64,000 nucleotides of DNA from Sipunculus nudus (GCA_026874595.1 CM049313.1:30314008-30378007); one strand, 5' to 3'. Numbered from the stretch's first letter, positions 10,093 through 19,179 are shown. Made by a program: numbers and translations. Notes: generated by a model from the letters alone, not told the origin.

Positions 10093-11463
10093 CCCCTCAA
10101 GATACACGCACCCAGTGTCCTGCGCATCAGAGAGGGTGACGGTGTGTGGACTTCTCAGAAAGTGTGGGACGACATGTTTTTGCGGCACCAGGTAAACGCT
10201 ACCACCCAGTCGGGACAGTTGGTGGAACAAAGTTTAGACTCTGCACGCGTGATGAACCTGAACCAGTTCGGGAAGAAGATTCATGGACCTAATAAGCAAG
10301 ACTATTATTTTGTGGATATTTTGCGCCCGGATTTCCATGTGCCAGAAGGTTACGACGTTCAAGATTCCTCTGAAATCGTACACAGCCAGGTGTTTGACGT
10401 ACGCTACATCGAAAGCATAAATTTCAATCACAGGTGGATGAGGGTAAAATTGCACAGAGGTTTAGCTGGCGAAGAAAGCGAAGACACCTTGCGGTTGTTT
10501 GCTTCCCCCTCTGTGCTCCGAGCGGTAGGCGCGGATTCCAGGGACAACGTGGTAAACATGAATTTTTTAAACTTAGAATACAAACCCCTGCGCCCTGAAC
10601 GCGATATGCGTAATATGACATTTAAGGTGGAAACTTTGTCGGGGGACCCGTACCCTTTTCACGACGGATCCCGCACCTTAATTCAAACCCACATACGCCC
10701 GAGAAAAAGAAAGAGGGAAGATTATTTTGTTTTGAACTGCTTGGTGCAGGAAGAAACGAAACTGTCTAAACCTAAAACGTTTGAGTTCATTGACCAGTGG
10801 GAAGTGGGTTTGAACACGTTGACCTTGCCCGACAATTTTTATAACTTTCTCACAGATAAAATGAAGGTTTCTGTGTGGGACACCCAACAGGAACACCCCG
10901 TCCTCATCGAAACCTTAAATTTTCCTGAGGGGCGGTACAGCAACTTATCCTGTGTCTGCTATTTGAACAAATGGCTGAAAACAAGCACTGTAGGCAACAA
11001 CGGTTGCAAAGCGGAACTAAATGCCAGTGGCCGTTTGGAACTGCGGTTCACGAAATCCAACACGCGTCAGCTCAGGTTTAACGAAGAACTGTCCCAAGTG
11101 TTAGGGTTCCCATAATTCTTTGTGACCACAAGCGAGAGGGATTACACCTCTCAGGAAATCGTAAACACATTGAGAGGTTTTGAAACTTTGTTCGTGTACG
11201 AGCAAAGCATTCTAAAGGAACAGATGGTAGGCAACACGTTCAGTCGTCTTTTAAAGGCAGTGGTTCCTTCCAGCGCACAACAGGTCGGTACGGTATGGTT
11301 GTATTTCCAAGTACCAAATGTGACGTTTGTTCCAATCATTTCGATTGACAAACTGACCAGCCTTAATTTGCAAATCCGTGACGCGTTGGGACGTTTGCTG
11401 GTGTTCCCACCTCTTTCCGCATTGAAATCGACCGCCTCTTTAATATTTCAACTCAAGGGATGA
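10089..11463 (+). pseudogene. Second structural-type protein, paralogue of the upstream gene, broken
   Basis: ATG 10089 overlaps the previous stop. The main frame is open from 10093 to 11112, offset from that ATG, so a frameshift lies within the first codons. TAA at 11113-11115 is followed by the same frame open to TGA 11461-11463. The segment at about 10774-10854 (FEFIDQWEVGL, then TLPDNFYNFL) repeats the strand pattern at the start of the upstream gene. The last 110 codons match the closing strand pattern of such proteins (SLNLQIRDALGRLLVF). The frame on both sides of the TAA is clearly one domain. Role in the virion is inferred. Confidence 0.75.
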
Positions 11464-11467
11464 AAGC

Positions 11468-11926
11468 ATGGCCTCAGTCGTTACTGTGTACAGTTCGGTA
11501 GAGGCTGACGACGCCCTTAATAGTTTCCGTTTTAAATTTCCTATACCTGTTGAAGCTCCAAACCATTGGGAACTGGAACTTTTACAATTCGTAGCAGGAC
11601 GTATCACGTGGCTGGAATGTACACAAAACGTGGTGTACGTACGAGTTCCTGAGATGGGAGATAACCCACAACCGTCCGTAACCATGCGGTATGTGTTGAA
11701 TTACGTGTGCCTGCCCCCTGAAACCGATGAGCCAATGTACAACATTGAAATCGTACAACCTGTGGCCAAAAAATTAGCACCCACACGTTTAACACAACTC
11801 CACTTCGAACTCGTGGACAAGGACGGTTTCCTAATCCCCACAACAGCAGGTTCCCCCAGCCACCATGCTGGTAGTGAGACTCACACCTTTTTGAGAACCA
11901 AACATGACCAGAACACAGCCACATGA
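11468..11926 (+). CDS. Small structural-type protein, third member of the set
   Basis: 152 residues from ATG 11468, four bases after the previous stop. The start (NSFRFKFPIPVEAPNHWELELLQF within the first 42 residues) repeats in shortened form the F-x-F-x-x-P-I then strand pattern of the two larger upstream genes, so the three are probably related. It is beta-rich, without Cys clusters or membrane segments. It ends in an ATGA overlap with the next gene. A single-jelly-roll penton-like role is possible but only a guess. Confidence 0.65.
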   Translation: MASVVTVYSSVEADDALNSFRFKFPIPVEAPNHWELELLQFVAGRITWLECTQNVVYVRVPEMGDNPQPSVTMRYVLNYVCLPPETDEPMYNIEIVQPVAKKLAPTRLTQLHFELVDKDGFLIPTTAGSPSHHAGSETHTFLRTKHDQNTAT

Positions 11927-12528
11927 AAGCAGTATTCACCAAAGTATTGACAAAAATATATATAATGGAATATATCACGAATTGTCAGCAACGACCTAGC
12001 AAGCGATCTGGCCCAGCTCTTCCCGGAGGGAAGAGGGGGCGAGGCAAACGTATCAGGAAAGGTACAAAAGAAGAATGTCTCCTGATGACTTCCAGGGCCC
12101 CGTACGCCGACAAATTGTCACAGCTGTTGCACAAATCCTCCGGCATGGTGAAAAAATTAGCTGACAAAATTAAAAACATGGAAACTGTATCCGACATGAT
12201 GTCCGTACTGACATTGCGCCCAGAACTGAACCAGTTGTTTGCGACAGAATTTGCCAAGTGTCGCGTGATGAAACTGCAGAGTAAAATGCGAAAAATCAGC
12301 AAACAGGTGTACAAGGGAGTGGAAGATCTGAAGAAATTGCGTGACGAGTTGCTGAACGAACAGGACGCCTTTTTCCGCGTCGTGCTGTGTGACGGAGAAG
12401 AACTGGAAGCCCGTATGAAGGAATTGTATTCTTCAGCGGATGACACGGAAGAAGACACGGAGGAAGACAAGCAGGCTCGCCAAGACATTGATACCATAAA
12501 TGGAGGAGGACAGCAGGACAAAAATTGA
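11923..12528 (+). CDS. Coiled-coil protein with acidic tail, unknown
   Basis: 201 residues if started at ATG 11923 inside the ATGA overlap; ATG 11965 (MEYITN) is an alternative, and TATATATAA at about 11956-11964 sits just before it. After a basic stretch (GGKRGRGKRIRKG) come about 120 residues of predicted helix with heptad-like spacing (LSQLLHKSSGMVKKLADKIK; KQVYKGVEDLKKLRDELL). A Glu/Asp-rich tail follows. I do not recognise the family. Its position among virion genes suggests a minor structural or scaffold role. Confidence 0.65.
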   Translation: MKAVFTKVLTKIYIMEYITNCQQRPSKRSGPALPGGKRGRGKRIRKGTKEECLLMTSRAPYADKLSQLLHKSSGMVKKLADKIKNMETVSDMMSVLTLRPELNQLFATEFAKCRVMKLQSKMRKISKQVYKGVEDLKKLRDELLNEQDAFFRVVLCDGEELEARMKELYSSADDTEEDTEEDKQARQDIDTINGGGQQDKN

Positions 12529-12578
12529 CCATAAACCATCTGTAGGATCTGACATGAGGGGATAAATATACTTACATA

Positions 12579-12950
12579 ATGCCTTTCGGTTTCCCGAGGA
12601 GTCATTATTATTCAAAGGGGGTGGGGAAAAGCAGTTTCCCCACAAGGTACCCCGGTACCGTGGCGATGGAACAAAACATGAACCTCGCTGTCGCAAAAGA
12701 AAACGTGAAATACCAACAGGAGAGCAATGTGGCTCAAGCGGAAGCAGCCGGTGGCAAATTAACAAACGCTACTGTGACGCGTAAAGTGATAGACGCTCAC
12801 GCGCGTACGTCCCGCACATTTAACAAGTCTTCAGGTGGGAGGAGAACCACGGAGAAAGTTATGGATAAAAGACAACCCGCCACCAAAACCCCTAGCCAAA
12901 CCGGGGGGTACAGCCTACCATGGACCATATACCTATACGTAAAAAATTAA
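12579..12950 (+). CDS. Unknown polar protein of the virion gene block
   Basis: 123 residues from ATG 12579. It opens with MPFGFPRSHYYSKGVGKS, then a polar, Ala/Gln/Asn-rich middle (NLAVAKENVKYQQESN) and a basic Thr/Arg-rich end. There are no Cys and no membrane segment. I do not recognise it. It lies between the coiled-coil gene and the cluster of Arg-rich peptides and could be a minor capsid protein. A 23-residue Lys/Arg-rich frame from ATG 12920 to TAA 12991 overlaps its end and could be either a separate peptide or its frameshifted basic tail. Confidence 0.55.
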   Translation: MPFGFPRSHYYSKGVGKSSFPTRYPGTVAMEQNMNLAVAKENVKYQQESNVAQAEAAGGKLTNATVTRKVIDAHARTSRTFNKSSGGRRTTEKVMDKRQPATKTPSQTGGYSLPWTIYLYVKN

Positions 12951-13045
12951 AGAAAAGAAAACCGAGAAAACAAAAGACTATATTTGATTAACCTACTTAT
13001 ACAAAAAGTGTCTTTTTTTACAATGCCATCATCCAATTAAACAAC

Positions 13046-13228
13046 ATGGCAGGAAGAAGGCGTACCACATGTGCTCTCCGCCGCCGCCGTCGCCGCAGAG
13101 GTGGAAATGTGGTCAGGGGTAGGAGGTGGACACGCGGTAGAAGGAGGGGGGGGGGCATGTTTCTAGGGAAAGTGGGTGGTATGATTGACAATGTATTAAG
13201 AGGGTTGTTGGGAGGACTTTTCAAATAA
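13046..13228 (+). CDS. Arg-rich core-like peptide 1
   Basis: 60 residues. Residues 4-18 and 25-38 are almost pure Arg with Gly. They are followed by a Gly/Leu/Met amphipathic segment (GGMFLGKVGGMIDNVLRGLL). Adenoviruses and Polintons encode small condensing peptides (mu/pX-like) and membrane-active minor proteins (pVI-like) of similar make-up, so DNA condensation or capsid-entry support is inferred from composition only. First of a run of such peptides up to 14132. Confidence 0.7.
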   Translation: MAGRRRTTCALRRRRRRRGGNVVRGRRWTRGRRRGGGMFLGKVGGMIDNVLRGLLGGLFK

Positions 13229-13332
13229 ACCCTGTATAGTTATTTGAAAGGCAACGAAATCTTATTGCACTGAATATGTACTTTTCATATCTTATTGAAC
13301 AAATGATTTGAATCTATATTACATGTTTTGTC

Positions 13333-13542
13333 ATGTGGTCAGTACGTAAAAGAAAAAGACGTGTTAAAAATAGAAGGATGAGGAGAAGAGGAAAAGGTTT
13401 TTTGACCTCTGCCCTTTTGAGTACGCTGTTTGCTGTTACAGCAGATACCATTGGGAAAAACAAAAAAAAGCTCACCCGTAAAATCCAAAGGGCACAAAAA
13501 GGTGCAAAAAGAGCATGGGATAAAGTTAAAGTCCCTAAATGA
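13333..13542 (+). CDS. Arg-rich core-like peptide 2
   Basis: 69 residues from ATG 13333. A strongly basic N-terminus (VRKRKRRVKNRRMRRRGKG) is followed by a hydrophobic stretch (FLTSALLSTLFAVTADTIG) and a basic C-terminus. Same plan as its neighbours: Arg block, then Gly/Leu hydrophobic segment. It ends in an ATGA overlap with the next frame (ATG 13539). Likely a DNA-binding virion peptide; inferred. Confidence 0.7.
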   Translation: MWSVRKRKRRVKNRRMRRRGKGFLTSALLSTLFAVTADTIGKNKKKLTRKIQRAQKGAKRAWDKVKVPK

Positions 13543-13718
13543 AAGGCTTCAGGGGAGGAATTTACATCCCAAAGATAGGCATGGGGTAAGGTTCTGGTCT
13601 GGTACAAACACTGTTGAGCACCACTCGCAGAAGAAAGAGGACGAGAAGGAGGGGATGGTTTCTCCCTTTTGCTTTCGAACCTGTCAACCCTCTGACGCTG
13701 TTAGGCAACATCATGTAA
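13539..13718 (+). pseudogene. Arg-rich core-like peptide 3, with in-frame TAA
   Basis: The frame starts at ATG 13539 in an ATGA overlap. It meets TAA at 13587-13589 after 16 codons and continues in the same frame to TAA 13716. After the stop it carries an Arg block (TRRRKRTRRRG) followed by a hydrophobic segment (WFLPFAFEPVNPLTLLGNIM), the same plan as the flanking peptides. The whole frame would be 59 codons. It is easily missed because the stop splits it into two short pieces. Confidence 0.6.
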
Positions 13719-13777
13719 TCGGTAGACAAAACCAGCCCAAAACTGCAATGGTCATAAAAACAAGACATGATACAGAC

Positions 13778-13933
13778 ATGTGCAGAAAGAGAAGGAGTTC
13801 TGTGAAACCATGGGGAGGGAGAAGAAAAAGAAGAAGAAGAAGGAGAGGAGGGATTCTACCACTGTTACCTATCTTGGCAGGCATAGGAGGTCTGTTAACG
13901 GGGGCAGGGGCAATCAAAGGAAGACGAAAATAA
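13778..13933 (+). CDS. Arg-rich core-like peptide 4 with hydrophobic Gly/Leu tail
   Basis: 51 residues from ATG 13778 (ATG 13748 in the same frame would add 10). An Arg/Lys block (GGRRKRRRRRRGG) is directly followed by ILPLLPILAGIGGLLTGAGA and a short basic end. The juxtaposition closely resembles mu/pX-like or pVI-like segments of adenoviruses and Polintons. It is probably a virion peptide that condenses DNA or disturbs membranes; this is inferred from composition. Confidence 0.7.
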   Translation: MCRKRRSSVKPWGGRRKRRRRRRGGILPLLPILAGIGGLLTGAGAIKGRRK

Positions 13934-13947
13934 CTAAAGGTGGTGGA

Positions 13948-14132
13948 GTAGGGGCTCGCTTCGTAACAGGTTATCACGCGAGGCAAAGGGGGGGGGGGGT
14001 TTCCTTGGGTCAATACTCGGTAGTTTAGGAGGGTTTGTGTTTGGGAAAATAGCTGCCGGTAAAATGGGTTACGGTCCCTTTAAGGGGTTACAGAAAAAAG
14101 AGAAGCAGGGTGCCCTAAAGAAAGCCATATGA
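13948..14132 (+). pseudogene. Arg/Gly-rich core-like peptide 5, frameshifted at a G run
   Basis: A run of twelve G at 13988-13999 joins two frames: upstream a Gly/Arg sequence (GVGARFVTGYHARQRGG), downstream FLGSILGSLGGFVFGKIAAG and a Lys-rich end at TGA 14130-14132. Both halves fit the plan of the four preceding peptides. A length change in the G run probably broke the gene. No ATG was found for the upstream half, so the start is unknown. Confidence 0.5.
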
Positions 14133-14210
14133 AAAAAAGCAGACCAAAAGAGCTCAAAAGAATGTAATCAAGAATCACTGATAAACTGTATATCATTTAT
14201 ACTTGAGACA

Positions 14211-15796
14211 ATGCCTATCCCTATGACAAAACCGGGTCCCCCAGGGGAATCAATCCCAGACACTCCCACGGCAGACACAGCCGTCGAAAGGGTTTTGAAC
14301 CCTGAACTGCGCCTGCAGGAAGAAAGAGTGCAGGCGGAGGTGGTGAACGAAAAAATGTTAGAAATTCTCTCGTACGGAACAGATTACTCCACCAAACTCC
14401 AGTTCCTTGTTCCCAACCAGAACGACGGTTCTCACATGGTACCCAGTAAAACGCTTTTGTTTGTGGAAGCGGAACCTGTCCACGTGAGGGATGAATCACC
14501 CCTGGACTGGGAAGTTGAAGATGATGTTGAAGGTACCGACACCCCAGCCCAGCTGGCTGCTAAAAAGAAAGCCCACACGTTCGGTCTTGTGAACAACACC
14601 CTCCATTCCATGTTTGAAGACGTGGAAGTGGAAATTAACAACGAACTGGTCACTACCACAGACAAGACTTACCCTTTTTCAGCACTTCTACAGAAACAGC
14701 TGGTCCGTGACCGTAACGCAATCGAAAACAATGACGGGCCCTTGTATAACTACGTGCAAGACAGAGCTATCAAGGAAAACGGTAAAGTCGCAAGCCCCAA
14801 CACCCTGGATAGGTGGGACCTATCACACCGGGTCAGGACCCCAACACCTACTGTGCTCAGCACCAGCTGAGACTGAGAAAGTTTTACAAAAACCCCGGGA
14901 CCCCAACAGGTGGTCACAAGACAGACCAAACACCTGACAACACCAAAAACTCGCAAGGTGTACGTAAATATGTGATGGTGGACACCCCTCGTGTAGGTGT
15001 CTTTCAAATGGACTAATTCATCCCGTTCGGCTACAACATGAAAGTCACCATGATTCGATCGCGCCCGTCCTTTTACGCTATGTGTATCGTGGACCCGGAA
15101 ACTGTACCTGCACTCAAGGGAGGTGTGAAATTGAAAATACACAGGGCGCGGATGCATGTTTACTACGCCGAGCTGAACAGCGTCTTCTTCACACAAATTG
15201 AAAACGATGCTTTGGTGTCGGGTGCAAACAGAATTTTACCCTTAACCCGCTTCAGAGTGTTAACGGAAGAAATTGCACAAGGGCTGTCTTTCAAGTCCAT
15301 CTCCAGTGTGTTCTCCCAAACACTGTTACCAAAGAAACTATTCACTTGCTTTATCCCGAACAGAGCCTACTCATCCAATTGGACCCTGGACCCGTATAAC
15401 TTTCGACATTACAACGTGAACCACATATACGCTCAGCGCAACTTCCAGCGTTACCCAGAACAACCGTTCGAATCTGATTTCTCGGAAAACCAAGTCTACA
15501 CACATCTGTTCTCGGAATACTTGAGAACTTTGGGCTTGTGGGATTCCAATTTCAGTTCCAAGGTAGGCTATGATGAATACATTGGAGGAAAGACCGTGTT
15601 CCCCTTCAACATGGTGGGCGATTCAACTGAAGCCGAAAAAGAAAACGTACAGCACGTCAAACAGTCCGGAAATGTCAAAGTCGACGTGCATTTTAAAACC
15701 ATCACCCCCGAAACCATCCAGTGTTTGATGTTCGCCCAATTCGAAGACAAGTTAATGATAAACTCCGACCGCAATGTCTCTGTTAGTTGGAAGTAA
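14211..15796 (+). pseudogene. Major capsid protein (double jelly-roll type), broken
   Basis: Builds the capsid shell in the family. ATG 14211 follows a TATA-like stretch (TATATCATTTATAC). The first frame runs to 14870 and holds the pattern GLVNNTLHSMFEDVEVEIN typical of Polinton capsid N-terminal strands near 14584-14640. At about 14815-14870 the reading moves to another frame, which runs to TAA 15014-15016 and then, in the same frame, on to TAA 15796. The total of about 528 codons fits the family. The second half is rich in aromatic beta-strand segments (FRHYNVNHIYAQRNF). The end overlaps the protease start by 23 bases. One frameshift and one stop make it defective. Confidence 0.8.
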
Positions 15797-16508
15797 ATGC
15801 TTGAAACCTATACCTGTCAATCACTTGCGCCAACAGGCTTATGTTGAAAAGGTGAAGGGAGGCAGGGGACTCAGTGACATGGCGTTGAACCGTGCCATGC
15901 TGCACGTTTACCAAACAAACCCTTCCCAATATTTAGGCGTGTACGCATCAGACGAACTGAACGTAGAATATGTGTTCAGTCATGCACCGCCAAACCCCCC
16001 TCACAGCCTGATTTGTAACGTAGCCCCCCGTTCTCAACCAGGTCAACACTGGCAAGCTATATATGTTAATCATTGTTGCATTGAATTTTTTTATTCCTAC
16101 GGACTACCACCTGTACTGGGAGGTGTCAACGAATTCCTCGCCAGAATGCAAGATGATTTCGGACTGAGCGCTGTGGACGTAAACCCGTATCCCGTGCAAG
16201 ACATATACAACCCTGAGAGTGATGTTTGCGGTGAACATTGTGTCACCGTATTAAGTTTGATGAATGATTGGCCGCTGATTCCAATGAAACAAGTCATACG
16301 AGATTATTATGTCGTGGACCCTCCTGATTTCGCCAGGAACAAATGGTTCTGCGAGAAAACATTCCACGAACACAACAAAAATGCTGAAAGCAATGAAATG
16401 AAGACAGAAGAAATGAAAGCTGACCCACCCACACCCGCCGAACTACAGACAACAGGGAAACCTTCCCTCGCACTCCAACTGCAAACGATGCAACAAGACA
16501 TTATGTAA
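15774..16508 (+). CDS. Adenovirus-type cysteine protease (C5-like), altered triad
   Basis: In the family this protease matures capsid proteins. 244 residues, no break. Seen: GQHWQAIYV with the catalytic-type His at 16046, and DVCGEHC with the nucleophile-type Cys at 16227 and a second Cys at 16239, preceded by a Gln (VQDIYN). Between them FFYSYGLPP (16086-16112) aligns with the usual F-F-D/E-S-F/Y-G motif, whose acidic residue completes the triad; here it is Tyr (codon 16092). So the fold looks complete, but the triad acid seems replaced unless a nearby Glu (16083) substitutes. The C-terminal 50 residues are a polar tail. Overlap with the capsid gene suggests coexpression. Confidence 0.85.
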   Translation: MSLLVGSKCLKPIPVNHLRQQAYVEKVKGGRGLSDMALNRAMLHVYQTNPSQYLGVYASDELNVEYVFSHAPPNPPHSLICNVAPRSQPGQHWQAIYVNHCCIEFFYSYGLPPVLGGVNEFLARMQDDFGLSAVDVNPYPVQDIYNPESDVCGEHCVTVLSLMNDWPLIPMKQVIRDYYVVDPPDFARNKWFCEKTFHEHNKNAESNEMKTEEMKADPPTPAELQTTGKPSLALQLQTMQQDIM

Positions 16509-16519
16509 AGGTTACATTG

Positions 16520-16542
16520 TTTATTCTATTTTTACAAATAAA
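16520..16542. terminator. Bidirectional poly(A) signals between convergent genes
   Basis: AATAAA occurs on the plus strand at 16537-16542, after the protease, and on the minus strand at 16520-16525, after the leftward block. The two convergent transcription units are only about 100 bases apart, so this short AT-rich spacer probably ends both. Confidence 0.6.
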
Positions 16543-16605
16543 AAAGAAAAAAAAATACATTTGTTGTTAGTTAGTGAATGCACATGCGAATCGAGTCTGA
16601 ATGAA

Positions 16606-17249
16606 TCAAGTGTGACGTGGTCGCCTGGTTGACATCCAGTCTGCCTGTTTTATACCGTCTGTCATCATCAGAGCTTCCTCGTCAACTGCCTGGCTGCTTT
16701 CTTCATCGAAATCTGCCAATACATCCATATTCATGGGAGCCTTCCTTTTCGTCGGTACGTTTTTCACACTGGCTTTCAATTTTCGACAGAAAGCCGTCCA
16801 CACAGGCATGAAAGAGCATGAAAACACTCTCTGTTCTTGTTCTGTCAGGTACCATTTCTTATCGTACTCCGTACCCCCGACAGAAATGGAACGCACCAAA
16901 TCGTAACGGGCGTCACCGGTGTTCCCTTTTGTTTTTTCATCAGGGAAATTTTAACCCCTCCACCGATTTCAATGGGTAGGGTGCCGCTTTCCCAATCGAC
17001 CACCTGACCTAAAACACATTCCATTTCTTCATGCGTGAAGCTCAATATCTTTTCCATGTGAGATTGGAACTGTGTGGGTTTTTTGTACACATGCACAAAG
17101 TTCGGAGTCATAGCCAGACAGTAACGACTTTTCACGAAAGGTTGTCCCTTGACATTGCTGATTTCAAAGGTTCCCAAATGGAAAAAGTTCTGAGGGTTTT
17201 CAGAATATTCTCTGATAAGAGTCTGTGTCGCGTTCTTATCAAACGACAT
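16606..17249 (-). pseudogene. Unknown leftward protein, frameshifted
   Basis: The frame from ATG 17249 reads about 107 sensible codons (MSFDKNATQTLIREYSEN at the start). It then loses sense near 16935, where a T run on the plus strand lies; a second frame continues with RYDLVRSISVGG and runs to 16606. Together about 214 codons. The end is acidic (ADFDEESSQAVDEEAL). No Cys cluster or membrane segment. I do not recognise the family. It overlaps the upstream leftward gene by 11 bases, so it is the last gene of a leftward unit starting at 18036. Confidence 0.6.
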
Positions 17250-17782
17250 GTTGAACGACGGTTTTCCTGTCGGCGGGGATATTTTCCAACAGAGGTAGGT
17301 AAGCAGTTAGCTGGCGCAACTTCTCACCTTTGGGAACAGCTTCGCGTAATAGCAAATTTTCCCAAGTGTTAATCCTTTGCTCCGGATCGAAACCCACGTC
17401 CCGCGTCTTGAAGATGTAGAAGCGCAACTGACCCTGACGCAGCTCGCACACGTGTCTTATACACTCACGGTAGGGCGAAATCACACTCATGCGGTGCCGG
17501 GTTTTCTCCTCTAAATAAGCCCTTAGGTTCTCCAGGGTTGGTTTCTCCCCTGCAGGGGTGTATGGGAAAAAATTGTTGACATAGGGAGAGTAGGCTTTAG
17601 AAGACACAGTGGAGGTGTATAGCTCCTCCCAGAAGCATTCCGGCTTACCTTCCAGCATGGGACAAAAAACACCATCCATGTATTTGTTCACAATTTCTTG
17701 ACGGTCTTCTTTCAGTTTCAGCTTGTACCCGGGACTGTACACGTTGTAAACACACCCTAAATTCAACGTGGTTTCAAAAGTG
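17239..17782 (-). CDS. Unknown leftward protein, start unclear
   Basis: About 178 codons. The open frame is entered just after the stop of the previous leftward gene. An ATG at 17782 overlaps the right region but is out of frame with the body, which in its own frame has only a TTG (17766) before an internal Met. A small frameshift at the very start is therefore likely. The body is polar with aromatic residues (PYVNNFFPYTPAGEKPTLEN) and no known motif. It ends overlapping the next ATG by 11 bases. Function unknown. Confidence 0.6.
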
Positions 17783-17787
17783 ACATT

Positions 17788-18036
17788 TTATGTCATATCC
17801 AACAAGTCCCAGATGGCCTCCCATCGCTCCCTGAGTTCGTATTTGACATGTTCAGGGAGGTTCGAGACGAAATTACTCGCCTCCGAGTTTGGTACGCGCA
17901 TGTAGTTGATATCGCGCGTCATAAAGCGGGGTTCTTCAGCTCTTTTTGAAGTTTGGTGTGTATTCTGCCAGTTCGTAAACTCCTGCCATTCTTCTTCAGC
18001 CTCCATGATATGGAATTGTGCTTTCCTCTTGGACAT
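17788..18036 (-). CDS. Small unknown protein, first gene of leftward unit
   Basis: 82 residues from ATG 18036. This start is preferred over the in-frame ATG 18201 because a TATAAA box (18074-18079) lies 38 bases upstream, the spacing seen at other leftward genes here. The sequence begins MSKRKAQFHIMEAEEEWQEF and ends in a helical acidic stretch (LRERWEAIWDLLDMT). No known domain. The following gene begins within a few bases. Confidence 0.6.
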   Translation of the reverse strand: MSKRKAQFHIMEAEEEWQEFTNWQNTHQTSKRAEEPRFMTRDINYMRVPNSEASNFVSNLPEHVKYELRERWEAIWDLLDMT

Positions 18037-18186
18037 TTTCAGTTGAAAATGACACCCCACACCTTGACAACTGTTTATATACCCACCCCAAGGGAAAGAT
18101 GGCTCAAATAGCTTTCCTACGAGGTCAGGACCTGCATATGGCAGCCCCTGTACCCGTCCCCCCCTCGCCTGTACAAAGCCACCACC
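18037..18186. promoter_or_regulatory. Divergent promoter region
   Basis: 150 bases between a leftward gene (ATG 18036) and a rightward gene (ATG 18187). The leftward TATAAA is at 18074-18079. No clear TATA box was found for the rightward gene, which may use an initiator or start within this GC-richer stretch. Confidence 0.55.
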
Positions 18187-18378
18187 ATGCATGACCGCCA
18201 AATGGTGAGGGAAGTCCCTCCAGATACGTTCCCCCCTAGACCCGTGGTAAGGAACCTGTACCTTGTGGAAGGGTTACCCTATGTTACCCACGAAAGGAAA
18301 CCCATGCGCACAGGTCGCAGGGCACGAAAAGGGACGCAAACGACACGTAGAACGAAGAGAATCAAGCGCAGGTTTTAA
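18187..18378 (+). CDS. Small protein with Arg/Lys-rich C-terminus
   Basis: 63 residues, starting at ATG 18187. The first 35 residues are Pro/Val-rich (REVPPDTFPPRPVVRNLYLV). The last 25 are strongly basic (RTGRRARKGTQTTRRTKRIK). The plan resembles a nucleic-acid-binding tail. I do not recognise the family. The next gene starts 3 bases after its stop. Confidence 0.5.
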   Translation: MHDRQMVREVPPDTFPPRPVVRNLYLVEGLPYVTHERKPMRTGRRARKGTQTTRRTKRIKRRF

Positions 18379-18380
18379 AC

Positions 18381-18806
18381 ATGCAACAATCCATAGGACT
18401 CGTCCCTCTGACCACCCTTTCAGGTCAAATTCTCTCTACACCAGCAGCACCTCTACCCGCTCAGCTGTTAGGCCACACCTCCCCTGTGGCATCTCACATC
18501 CCACCCGCAGAAAACATAAGGGCTTTCCTACTAGCAAATCAAGCCCGACACGGTCAACAATTTGAACACTTTGAAAGGAAATGGGAAAAAAGAACGCGTA
18601 AGATAAAACAACTGAAAAGTAAAGAAAAAGGTAAAAAGGAAAAGGTTAAACATTCCAAGAAGAAGACAGGATCGAACAGGATCCCAGCCTGGACCATGAA
18701 AGGAAATAAAATACGTAAAGCAACATTCAGAAAACGTGTATGTAAAAAAAGACCGACACAGGTAAAAGCTCACCTCAGGACAGTTTATAAATGTGCTTAT
18801 GAGTGA
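18381..18806 (+). CDS. Basic protein, unknown, possible DNA-binding
   Basis: 141 residues from ATG 18381. The N-terminal half is Pro/Ala/Leu-rich (LSTPAAPLPAQLLGHTSPVA); a helical segment follows (ENIRAFLLANQARHGQQFEH). The C-terminal half is very Lys/Arg-rich (KKEKVKHSKKKTG, then KATFRKRVCKKRPTQ). Together with the preceding gene it forms a rightward pair with core-protein-like composition. Function is not established. Confidence 0.55.
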   Translation: MQQSIGLVPLTTLSGQILSTPAAPLPAQLLGHTSPVASHIPPAENIRAFLLANQARHGQQFEHFERKWEKRTRKIKQLKSKEKGKKEKVKHSKKKTGSNRIPAWTMKGNKIRKATFRKRVCKKRPTQVKAHLRTVYKCAYE

Positions 18807-18843
18807 ACACACAGCATCATTCCTGGGGCAACAACCGCACAAG

Positions 18844-19179
18844 ATGGACAACGCACAGGTTAAAGTGTGGAAGGTATACCAAATAGAAAGAAACCTTAAC
18901 AGAGAAAGATGGTTCATAACACGGGGTTGTCCCAAGTGTGACGATTCAAGGTCGGCTTACCTGAACGAAAAGAGAAATTCGACCGATTGTATGGGTTTCA
19001 TGGCTTATATCCATATGTGTGAAATCTGTAACCGTGAAGAAATTGAAGCGTACAAGAAACCTCAAAGCTTGTCAGTGGGTGTGAACTTAGAAAAGGGAGA
19101 ACAAGGCGTGGGCTTTACATGGACACCCTGGAGCAGAGAAAAAGTTTGTTGGAAGACAGAAGAACGGGATGCTCGGTGA
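18844..19179 (+). CDS. Zinc-ribbon-like small protein
   Basis: 111 residues from ATG 18844. I chose it over the in-frame ATG 18793 because TTTATAA at 18784-18790 would then lie about 55 bases upstream. Two Cys pairs, CPKC (residues 31-34) and, about 30 residues later, CEIC, suggest a zinc ribbon. The rest is charged. Family not recognised. The last 61 bases overlap the next gene in another frame. Confidence 0.6.
   Translation: MDNAQVKVWKVYQIERNLNRERWFITRGCPKCDDSRSAYLNEKRNSTDCMGFMAYIHMCEICNREEIEAYKKPQSLSVGVNLEKGEQGVGFTWTPWSREKVCWKTEERDAR

Noticed and set aside
12296-12765. Minus-strand frames opposite the coiled-coil gene
   Set aside because: They are shadows of the plus-strand gene, with no motif and no fitting promoter.
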